Positions 1 to 8,800 of a stretch of 34,918 bases of DNA are shown piece by piece. Source of the stretch: Streptomyces malaysiensis subsp. samsunensis. GTDB lineage: Bacteria > Actinomycetota > Actinomycetes > Streptomycetales > Streptomycetaceae. Position 1 is the stretch's first letter; the number at the start of each line of letters is the position of its first letter. A program made the translations under genes and the position numbers. The DNA is taken from NCBI RefSeq assembly GCF_024519315.1, contig NZ_JANIIC010000085.1:1-34918 (forward strand). Direction: 5' to 3'. A model generated the notes under the pieces. It did not search any database, was not told where the DNA came from, and saw only the letters and a program-made list of their open reading frames with translations.

Positions 1-3000
1 TTGGCGAGTGCCGGTCTGTCGGCCTCGGATGTCGATGCGGTGGAGGCGCATGGCACGGGTACGACGCTGGGTGATCCGATCGAGGCGCAGGCGCTGCTGG
101 CCACGTACGGGCAGGAACGCCCCGCCGAACAACCTCTGTTGCTCGGCTCGATCAAGTCCAACATCGGGCATACGCAGGCGGCGGCGGGTGTCGCTGGTGT
201 GATCAAGATGGTGCAGGCGATGCGCCATGGATTGCTGCCCGCTTCCCTCCACATCGATGAGCCGAGCCCGCATGTGGATTGGGAGAGCGGTGCGGTGCGG
301 CTGCTGACCGAGGCCGTGGAGTGGCCGGAGGGCGAGCGGCCGCGCCGTGCCGGTGTGTCCTCGTTCGGCGCCTCCGGCACCAACGCCCATGTGGTCCTCG
401 AACAGGCTCCCTCTTCGCCTGCGGAAGATGCGCCGACGGTCGCCTCCGACGTGGGCACGGTTTCGTGGGTGCTCTCGGCGCGGAGCGCGGAGGCGCTGCG
501 CGGCCAGGCGGCGGCATTGGCTGAACGGGTGGGTGACGCGTCCGAGCTTTCGCCGGTGGATGTGGGGTGGTCGTTGGTCAGCACGCGGTCGGTGTTCGAG
601 CATCGGGCGGTGGCGTTGGGCGATGATCCGGCTGAGCTGTTGGCCGCCGTAGAGGCGTTGGCGGAGGGTGTGTCGCATCCGGGCGTGGTGCGGTCCGGTA
701 TGGCGGCGCCGACCGGGGACCCGGGTCCGGTGCTGGTCTTCCCCGGCCAGGGTTCGCAGTGGGCCGGTATGGGTGCCGAGCTGCTGGAAGTGTCGCCGGT
801 GTTCGCGGCCCGGGTGGCGGAGTGCGCGCGGGCGCTTTCGCCCTATGTGGACTGGTCGCTCACGGATGTGCTTCGGGGCGCGGAGGGCGCGGCCGATCTG
901 GGGCGGGTGGATGTGGTCCAGCCCGTCCTGTGGGCGGTGATGGTGTCGCTGGCGGCGGTGTGGGCCGGACACGGCGTACGTCCTGCGGCGGTGGTGGGCC
1001 ATAGCCAGGGTGAGATCGCGGCGGCCGTTGTCGCGGGGGCCCTGTCCCTGGAGGACGGCGCCAAGGTCGTAGCGCTGCGGAGTAAGGCGTTGCGGCGGTT
1101 GGCCGGTGGCGGGGCGATGGCCTCCCTCGGCGTCGGCCAGGAACGGGCGAGCCAACTGCTCTGCGACCTGGGAGATCAGGCCGCTGGAGTAGGCGTCGCG
1201 GCTGTCAACGGGCCCTCCTCGACGGTGGTTTCGGGTCCGCCGGAGCAGGTGGCCGCTGTGGTGGCCGCATGCCAGGAGGTGGGGGAGCGGGCGCGGCCGA
1301 TCGAGGTGGACTATGCCTCGCACGGGCCTCAAGTCGAAGAGATCCGCAATGAGTTGATGCAGGTGCTGGAGGGGATCCGCCCACTCGACACGTCTGGTTC
1401 GGGCACGGCGTTCTACTCGACCGTGACCGGTGGTCGTGCCGTCACCACGAACCTGGACACCGGCTACTGGGTGACCAACCTCCGTGAGCAGGTGCGGTTC
1501 ACCGATGCCGTAGAGGCACTGCTGGTGGACGGCCACCGGGTGTTCATCGAGGCCAGCACCCATCCCGTGCTGACCCTCGGTTTGCAGGAGACCTTCGACG
1601 AGGCCGATATCCCGGCCGTCACCGTGCCCACCCTGCGGCGCGATCACGGTGGCCAGGCGCAGTTGCTCCACTCGCTCGCCCAGGCGTTCACCGCCGGGGT
1701 CGACGTCGACTGGACCACCCTGTATCCGAGCTCCCCGGCACCCCGCGTGGTCGCCCTACCCACCTACGCGTTCCAGCGTGAGCGCTACTGGCTCGACGGC
1801 CACGGCGGACGCGCCGGAGATCCGGCCGACCTCGGGCTGGTCTCCGCCGGACATCCGCTGTTGGGCGCCGCCATGGAGCTCGCCGATGGCCGTGGCCATG
1901 TGCTGACGGGCCGGATTTCGGCGCGTACGCATGCGTGGCTCGGTGAGCATGTGGTGGCGGACGCGGTGCTGGTCCCGGGGGCGGCGCTGGCCGAGTGGAT
2001 GCTGCGGGCGGCCGACGAGGTCGGCTGTGGCGGTGTGGAGGAGCTGGCGCTTCAAGTGCCCTTGGCGCTGCCGGAGTCGGGCGGGCTGCGGGTGCAGGTC
2101 GTCGTGGGCGAGGCCGCCGAGGACGGGCGGCGCGATGTGCGGGTGTACTCCCGGCCCGCCGGTGAGGGAGTGCCCGCCACCGGATGGGTGTGCCATGCGG
2201 AGGGTGTGCTGAGCCCGCCCTCGGACCGTTCCGACGATGCGTCGGGACTGGGCGGGGCGTGGCCTCCCGCCGGTGCGGTATCGCTCGGCGTCGAGGGGTT
2301 CTACGACCGGGGCGCCGCCTCGGGGTATGCGTACGGGCCGTCGTTCCAGGGGCTGCGGGCCGTGTGGCGCGACGGGGCGGATGTGTACGCGGAGGTGGTT
2401 CTGCCCGAGGCCGCCGGGGAGCAGGCCGGATTCGGCATCCACCCGGCGCTGCTGGACGCCGCGCTGCACCCCGCACTCCTCATCGACCAACTCGATACGG
2501 ATGGCACCGAGACCATCGGTACCGAACCCACCGATGGCCGGGTCTGGCTGCCCTTCGCCTGGAACGGCGTGACGTTGTGGGCGGCCGGGGCGACCACGGT
2601 CCGGGTGCGGCTCTCTCCCCATCAGGAGACCGCCGATGGCGAGCGCGCACTGCGGCTGACGGTGGCCGACGCCGTCGGCGCTCCGGTGCTGACCGTCGAC
2701 TCCGTGGCGATGCGGCCGGCGAGCGTCGATCAGCTGCGGGCGGCGGTGGCTCCGGGCAGCCACGCCACCGACAGTCTGTTCACCGTCGAGTGGACACCCC
2801 TGCCGCTCGCGGCCGGGACCGGAGAGGCGGCGGCCGAGCCCGGGGGAGTGGCGGCCGAAGCCGGAGGAGTGGCGGCCGGGGTCGGAAAGGCGGCCCCCTG
2901 GGACGATGGCTGGGCGGTCCTGGGCGTCGGCGGCCACCCGGATCCGGCCGCGCTGGTCGCGGCCCTCGATGACGACGAGCCCGTACCGCCCGTCGTTCTC

Positions 3001-5808
3001 GCCGATATGACCGAGCCGACCAGGCCCATCGGTGAGGGCGCCGGGGAAGCGTCGGCCGAGGCGCTGTCGGCGACCGAGCGGGCGCTGGAGCTGGTGCGGG
3101 GCTGGCTCGCCGAACCGCGGTTGGCGGAGGCACGGTTGGTGCTGGTCACACGGGGCGCGGTCACGGTCGACGGCCCCGAGAGCACCACCCGGGTGGACCT
3201 GGCCGCGGCCGCCGTGTGGGGCCTCGTACGCAGCGCACAGTCGGAGAACCCCGGCCGGTTCGTCCTCCTCGACAGCGACATCGACAGCGACGACGACTTC
3301 GACAGCGACGACGACTTCGACGCAGACGCCGACGCCGACGCCGACCTCCACCCAAACGCCACCCTGCGCATCGCCGTGGCACGCGCCATGGAGACGGACG
3401 AGCCCCAGTTGGCCCTGCGTGCCGGGCGGGCGCTGGTGCCCCGCCTGGTCCATGCCGGTACCGGGGGCGCGGGGCTCGTGGGCCCCGTGGCGCAGCCGGA
3501 CGCGTGGCGGCTGGACACGGCGGGCACGGCGACCCTGGAGAACGTCGTACCGGTGCCCTGCCCCGAGGTGCTGGAGCCCCTGGGCGCGGGCCAGGTGCGG
3601 ATCGCCGTACGCGCCGCCGGTGTCAACTTCCGTGATGTGCTGGTCGGTTTGGGCATGGTGCCCGGACAGACCGGACTCGGCGGTGAGGGCGCCGGAGTGG
3701 TGGTGGACATCGGCCCCGAGGTGACCCATGTGTCCGTGGGCGACCGGGTCATGGGCGTCCTCGACCAGTCGTTCGGGCCACTGGCGGTCACCGACGCGCG
3801 ACTGCTGGCACCGATCCCGGACGGCTGGAGTTTCCGGCGGGCGGCGGCCGTACCGGTGGCCTCTCTGACCGCCTGGTACGGACTGACGGACCTCGCCGGG
3901 CTCCGGCCCGGGGAGTCGGTGCTGATCCATGCGGCGACCGGTGGTGTGGGGACGGCCGCGGTGCGGATCGCGCGTCACCTGGGTGCGGAGGTCTATGCGA
4001 CGGCGAGCCCTGGCAAGCATGGGGTGCTGGAGGCGATGGGTGTCGATGCGGCACACCGGGCTTCCTCGCGTGATCTGGCCTTTGAGGAGGCGATCCGGGA
4101 GGCCACCGGTGGCCGTGGTGTGGATGTGGTGCTCAACAGCCTCGCCGGGCCCTTCGTGGACGCTTCGCTGCGTCTCCTGAACGAGGGCGGTCGGCTGCTG
4201 GAGATGGGCAAGACCGATATCCGTGACCCGGAGCTGATCGCGGCCGAGCACCCCGGGGTGACCTACCGGGTCTACGACCTGATCAGCGACGCCGGTCCGG
4301 ACCGTATCGGTGAAATGCTGTGCGAGCTGGGTGAGTTGTTCGCCTCCGGTGTACTGGAGCCGCCTTCGGTGCGGGCGTGGCCGTTGAGCCGGGCGCGTGA
4401 GGGGTTGCGGTATCTGAGCCAGGCCAAGCACACCGGGAAGCTGGTGCTGGACGTCCCCGCTCCGGTGGACCCCGAGGGCACCGTGCTCATCACCGGTGGC
4501 ACCGGGACCCTCGGCGGACATGTCGCCGAGCACCTCGTCCGCCACTGGAACATCCGCCATCTGCTGCTGGTGAGCCGCGGCGGCATGGACGCGCCCGGGG
4601 CCGAGGAACTGGTGGCCCGCCTGGGTGAGCTGGGCGCCGAGGCGCGGATCGCCGCGGTGGACGTGACCGACGCCGCCGCGGTGAACGACCTCGTCGCGGG
4701 CGTCGATCCGGCGCACCCCCTCACCGGTGTCGTCCACGCGGCGGGTGTGCTGGACGACGCGATGGTCACCTCACAGACCCCGGAGCGACTGGCGCGGGTG
4801 TGGGGGCCCAAGGCCGTGGCCGCGGCCCATCTCCACGCCGCCACCGCGCATCTGCGGCTCGGCATGTTTGTGATGTTCTCCTCGGCGGCGGGGGTGATGG
4901 GCAGCCCGGGGCAGGCCAACTACGCCGCGGCCAACGCCTATTGTGACGCGCTGGCCATCCACCGCCAGGCCATGGGCCTCCCGGCGGTCTCGGTGGCCTG
5001 GGGGCTGTGGGCCGATGCCAGCGGGATGACCGGGCATTTGGACGAGGCGGACCTGGCCAGGATGTCCCGGTCCGGTATCGCCGCCATGTCCGGTGAGCGG
5101 GCGCTGGGGCTGATGGACGCGGCCTGCTGGCATGGTGACCCGCGGCCCGCTGCCGTCCAGCTCGACCTCCGGGCCCTGTCCGCTCAGCCCGCGGACACCC
5201 TGCCCGCCCTGCTGCGCACGCTCCTTGACAGCGGTACGACCACACGTCGTACCGCCGCCACCGGCGCGCCCGCCGCAGGTCTGGTGGCCCAGCTCGCGGC
5301 GGTGCCCGCGGAGGAACAGCACCGGGTCCTGCTCACGCTGGTGCGCACGCAGGCCGCGGCGGTGCTGGGCCACACCGACGCCGGGGCGGTGTCCGCCGAC
5401 ACCCCCTTCAAGGACCTGGGTTTCGACTCGTTGACCGGCGTCGAACTGCGCAACCGGCTCGCCGCCGCCACCGGGCTGCGGCTGCCGGCCACCGTCGTCT
5501 TCCGGCACCCCACCCCCTCGGCCATCGCCGCCGAACTGCGCGAGAAGCTGTGCCCCGCGCGGCCGGACACCCCGGCGCCCGGCTTCGGCGAGCTGGAGAA
5601 ACTCGAAACGGCGGTGGCACGGCTCGCTCCCCACGACGAGGCCCGCGGCCGGCTGGCGAAGCGCCTGGAGGCGCTGCTGTGGCGGCTCGGCGACGACGCA
5701 CCGGCCGAGGCCACCGGCGAGGACCACGCCACCGCGGACGGGGGCGTCCTCGACTCCGCGTCGGACGACGAGTTGTTCGAGTTCATCGACAGGGAATTGC
5801 CCTCTTGA
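1..5808 (+). CDS. PKS A: modular type I PKS, KS(partial)-AT-DH-ER-KR-ACP, 5' end outside window
   Basis: Fully reducing extension module. The window opens inside the KS; the KS histidines are present (His17 in HGTGT, His57 in KSNIGH) but the active-site Cys lies upstream, so the TTG at position 1 is not a start. Residue numbers count from base 1. AT: GQGSQ 249-253, Ser335 in GHSQG, YASH 438-441, the methylmalonyl signature. DH from about 618: His650, Asp819 in DAALH, YGPSF near 778. ER about 1172-1490: NADPH motif at 1310-1317; Val1220 replaces the Tyr linked to 2S branches, suggesting a 2R methyl. KR: Gly-rich loop 1499-1505, LDD 1584-1586 (B-type), Ser1628, Tyr1641. ACP Ser1810 in GFDSL. 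The end, with ELFEFIDREL, is a docking helix and there is no thioesterase. Odd: Ala/Gly-rich repeats at 944-963 and an Asp-rich run at 1091-1116. PKS B follows after 16 bases. Confidence 0.97.
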   Translation: MASAGLSASDVDAVEAHGTGTTLGDPIEAQALLATYGQERPAEQPLLLGSIKSNIGHTQAAAGVAGVIKMVQAMRHGLLPASLHIDEPSPHVDWESGAVRLLTEAVEWPEGERPRRAGVSSFGASGTNAHVVLEQAPSSPAEDAPTVASDVGTVSWVLSARSAEALRGQAAALAERVGDASELSPVDVGWSLVSTRSVFEHRAVALGDDPAELLAAVEALAEGVSHPGVVRSGMAAPTGDPGPVLVFPGQGSQWAGMGAELLEVSPVFAARVAECARALSPYVDWSLTDVLRGAEGAADLGRVDVVQPVLWAVMVSLAAVWAGHGVRPAAVVGHSQGEIAAAVVAGALSLEDGAKVVALRSKALRRLAGGGAMASLGVGQERASQLLCDLGDQAAGVGVAAVNGPSSTVVSGPPEQVAAVVAACQEVGERARPIEVDYASHGPQVEEIRNELMQVLEGIRPLDTSGSGTAFYSTVTGGRAVTTNLDTGYWVTNLREQVRFTDAVEALLVDGHRVFIEASTHPVLTLGLQETFDEADIPAVTVPTLRRDHGGQAQLLHSLAQAFTAGVDVDWTTLYPSSPAPRVVALPTYAFQRERYWLDGHGGRAGDPADLGLVSAGHPLLGAAMELADGRGHVLTGRISARTHAWLGEHVVADAVLVPGAALAEWMLRAADEVGCGGVEELALQVPLALPESGGLRVQVVVGEAAEDGRRDVRVYSRPAGEGVPATGWVCHAEGVLSPPSDRSDDASGLGGAWPPAGAVSLGVEGFYDRGAASGYAYGPSFQGLRAVWRDGADVYAEVVLPEAAGEQAGFGIHPALLDAALHPALLIDQLDTDGTETIGTEPTDGRVWLPFAWNGVTLWAAGATTVRVRLSPHQETADGERALRLTVADAVGAPVLTVDSVAMRPASVDQLRAAVAPGSHATDSLFTVEWTPLPLAAGTGEAAAEPGGVAAEAGGVAAGVGKAAPWDDGWAVLGVGGHPDPAALVAALDDDEPVPPVVLADMTEPTRPIGEGAGEASAEALSATERALELVRGWLAEPRLAEARLVLVTRGAVTVDGPESTTRVDLAAAAVWGLVRSAQSENPGRFVLLDSDIDSDDDFDSDDDFDADADADADLHPNATLRIAVARAMETDEPQLALRAGRALVPRLVHAGTGGAGLVGPVAQPDAWRLDTAGTATLENVVPVPCPEVLEPLGAGQVRIAVRAAGVNFRDVLVGLGMVPGQTGLGGEGAGVVVDIGPEVTHVSVGDRVMGVLDQSFGPLAVTDARLLAPIPDGWSFRRAAAVPVASLTAWYGLTDLAGLRPGESVLIHAATGGVGTAAVRIARHLGAEVYATASPGKHGVLEAMGVDAAHRASSRDLAFEEAIREATGGRGVDVVLNSLAGPFVDASLRLLNEGGRLLEMGKTDIRDPELIAAEHPGVTYRVYDLISDAGPDRIGEMLCELGELFASGVLEPPSVRAWPLSRAREGLRYLSQAKHTGKLVLDVPAPVDPEGTVLITGGTGTLGGHVAEHLVRHWNIRHLLLVSRGGMDAPGAEELVARLGELGAEARIAAVDVTDAAAVNDLVAGVDPAHPLTGVVHAAGVLDDAMVTSQTPERLARVWGPKAVAAAHLHAATAHLRLGMFVMFSSAAGVMGSPGQANYAAANAYCDALAIHRQAMGLPAVSVAWGLWADASGMTGHLDEADLARMSRSGIAAMSGERALGLMDAACWHGDPRPAAVQLDLRALSAQPADTLPALLRTLLDSGTTTRRTAATGAPAAGLVAQLAAVPAEEQHRVLLTLVRTQAAAVLGHTDAGAVSADTPFKDLGFDSLTGVELRNRLAAATGLRLPATVVFRHPTPSAIAAELREKLCPARPDTPAPGFGELEKLETAVARLAPHDEARGRLAKRLEALLWRLGDDAPAEATGEDHATADGGVLDSASDDELFEFIDRELPS
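2830..2889 (+). repeat. 21-base in-frame tandem repeat in PKS A
   Basis: Two 21-base units (2830-2850, 2851-2871) and an 18-base degenerate third (2872-2889) encode AAEPGGV, AAEAGGV, AAGVGK. They lie in the linker after the DH, where length variation is tolerated. Confidence 0.85.
3271..3348 (+). repeat. Asp-rich tandem repeat in PKS A
   Basis: GAC-based repeats encode 26 residues (1091-1116), 17 of them Asp, first as SDDDF units and then as four Asp-Ala pairs. The segment sits in the structural region before the ER; the corresponding place in PKS C reads only LDEGHEGRAG. Confidence 0.9.
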
Positions 5809-5824
5809 TCGCGAGTGAGGACTG

Positions 5825-8800
5825 ATGTCGGGTACGGAAGAGAAACTCCGCCAGTATCTGAAGCGGGTCACGGTGGATCTCGGGCAGGCCCGTCAGCGGC
5901 TGCGCGAGATGGAGGAGCGCTCCCAGGAGCCAGTGGCCATCGTGAGCATGGCCTGCCGCTATCCGGGTGGTGTCGGCTGCCCCGAGGAGCTGTGGGAGCT
6001 GGTGGCGTCCGGTGGCGACGGCATCACCGCGTTCCCCACCGATCGCGGCTGGGATCTGGACGGCCTCTACCATCCGGACCCCGACCACTCCGGCACCAGC
6101 TACGTCCGGCACGGCGGATTCCTGGGCGGTACGGACCGCACGGACGGCACCGACCGTTTCGACGCGGAGTTCTTCGGGATCAGCCCGCGCGAGGCCCTGG
6201 CGATGGATCCACAGCAGCGGCTGCTGCTGGAGGTGTCCTGGGAGCTGTTCGAGCGCGCGGGTGTCGATCCGATGACGATGAAGGGCAGTCGGACCGGGGT
6301 GTACGCGGGCGTGTCCAGCCAGGACTATCTGTCCAGGATGCCCCGGGTCCCCGAGGGCTTCGAGGGCTATGCCACGACCGGCAGCCTCACCAGTGTGGTC
6401 TCCGGACGGGTGGCGTACACCTTCGGTCTGGAGGGCCCGGCGGTGACGGTGGACACGGCGTGTTCGTCGTCGCTGGTGGCGATGCATCTGGCGGCGCAGG
6501 CGCTGCGGCAGGGCGAATGCGATCTGGCGCTCGCGGGCGGAGTCACCGCGCTCACCACCCCGACCGCCTTCGCCGAGTTCTCCCGGCAGCGCGGGCTGGC
6601 CCCGGACGGCCGCTGCAAGTCCTTCGCGGCGGGCGCGGACGGCACGGGCTTCTCCGAGGGCGTCGGCCTGGTGCTGCTGGAGCGGCTCTCCGACGCGCGG
6701 CGCAACGGACATCGGGTGCTGGCCCTGATCCGGGGCTCGGCCATCAACCAGGACGGCGCCAGCAACGGACTGACCGCGCCCAACGACGTATCGCAGGAAC
6801 GGGTGATCCGCCAGGCGCTGGCCGGCGCACGCCTCGCCCCCGACCAGGTCGACGCGGTGGAGGCCCATGGCACCGGAACTTCCCTCGGCGACCCCATCGA
6901 GGCACACGCCCTGCTGGCCACCTACGGACAGGACCGGCCCGGTGAACGGCCCCTGTGGCTGGGCTCGCTCAAGTCCAACATCGGCCATGCCCAGGCGGCC
7001 GCCGGTGTGGCCGGTGTGATCAAGATGGTGATGGCGCTCCGGCACGAGACGCTGCCGGTCACCCTGCACATCGATGAGCCGACCCCGCATGTGGAGTGGG
7101 AGGGCGGCGGGGTACGGCTGCTGACCGAGCCGGTGGCGTGGCCGACGGGCGAGCGCCCCCGCAGGGCCGGGGTGTCCTCCTTCGGGATCAGCGGCACCAA
7201 CGCCCATCTGATCCTGGAACAGGCCCCCGAGCCCGGCCCCCCTGCCGTATCGGAGGAGTCCGAGCCGGAGCAGCCAGCCGCCGCCACGCCCGAGGAGTCG
7301 CGGACGGCGGTGGTGCCCTGGGTGCTGTCCGCCCGTGGCGCCCAGGCCCTGCGGGGGCAGGCGGCCGCGCTTGTCCGGTGGATGGCCGACGAGCCAGGGC
7401 CGTCGATCGCCGATGTGAGCTGGTCGCTGGCCACCACCCGGTCGGTGTTCGACCACCGGGCCGTGGCCGTGGGCGAGACCCGTGAGGAACTGGTGGCGGC
7501 CGTGGAGGCGCTGGCCACCGGCGGAACGCACCCGGGCCTGGTCCACCCCGGTGGTGCCGCGGTGGCCGGGGAGCTCGGCCCGGTGCTGGTGTTCCCCGGC
7601 CAGGGCTCACAGTGGCCGGGCATGGGCGCCGAACTGCTCAGCAACTCGGCCGTGTTCGCGGCTCGCGTGGCGGAGTGCGAACGGGCGCTGGCACCGTACG
7701 TCGACTGGTCCCTCACCGATGTGCTGGGAGGTGCCGACGGGGCGGCCGACCTGGGCCGGGTCGATGTGGTGCAGCCCGTCCTGTGGGCCGTGATGGTGTC
7801 GCTCGCCGCGGTGTGGGCAGGTCACGGCGTACGTCCCGCGGCGGTGATCGGGCACAGCCAGGGCGAGATCGCGGCGGCCGTGGTGGCCGGGGCCCTGTCG
7901 CTGGAGGACGGTGCCAAGGTCGTGGCGCTGCGCAGCAAGGCGCTGCGGCGGCTGGCCGGTGGCGGGGCGATGGCCTCCTTGGGGGTGAGCCGGGAGCGGG
8001 CCCGTAAGCTGCTGGCCGGGCTGGGTGACCGGACGGCGGCCGTCGGCGTGGCGGCCGTCAACGGCCCTTCGTCCACGGTGATTTCGGGGCCGCCCGAGCA
8101 GGTGGCGAACGCCGTGGCAGCGTGTCGGGAGGCAGGCGACCGGGCCCGGCCGATCGAGGTGGACTACGCCTCGCACAGCCCCCAGGTGGACGAGATCGCC
8201 GACGAGCTGGCGCAGGCTCTGGCGGGTGTCCGGCCGGTCGCGTCCACGGTGGCGTTCTACTCCACGGTCACCGCCGGCCGGATCGACACCACCGGGCTGG
8301 ACACCGGTTACTGGGTGACCAACCTCCGTGAGCCGGTGCGGTTCGCCGACACCGTTCAGGCGCTGCTGGCCGACGGCCACCGCGTGTTCATCGAGAGCAG
8401 CACCCACCCCGTGCTGACCGTGGGAACGCAGGAGAGCTTCGAGGAAGCCGGGGTCGAGGCGGTCACCGTACCCACGCTCCGCCGCGACCACGGCGGCCAG
8501 GCGCGGCTGCTCCAGTCCCTCGCGCTGGCCTTCACGGCGGGTGTCGCGGTCGACTGGACCACGCTCCACCCCACCGGCCCGGCCGCCCCGCGCACCGTCG
8601 AACTGCCCACCTACGCCTTCCAGCGCGAGCGGTACTGGCTGGCCGACTTGGTGTCCTTCGACACCGCGTCCCCGGCGGACGAGGAGGAGTCCCGGTTCTG
8701 GGCCGCGGTGGAGGGCGAGGACCTGGGCGCGCTCTCCGAGACGCTGAGCCTCCCGGACGGCACCGGCCACCGGACCTCGCTGGGCACCGTGCTGCCCGCG

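Noticed and set aside
1..3. TTG at the first base as the start of PKS A
   Set aside because: The reading begins in the middle of a KS, just before the VEAHGTGT motif; the Cys-containing half must lie upstream.
3271..3348. Repeat tract considered as a CRISPR or regulatory repeat
   Set aside because: Repeats are contiguous, in frame and inside a PKS coding region, with no spacers.
1756..4737. Long open frame (993 codons) antisense to PKS A, with similar ones elsewhere such as 7607-10234 (-), 13291-14928 (+), 15112-18189 (+) and 28446-30683 (+)
   Set aside because: Typical stop-free shadows of very GC-rich coding DNA; their translations are Arg/Gly/His/Pro-rich without any domain, and they lie opposite PKS or flavoenzyme genes whose motifs are intact.
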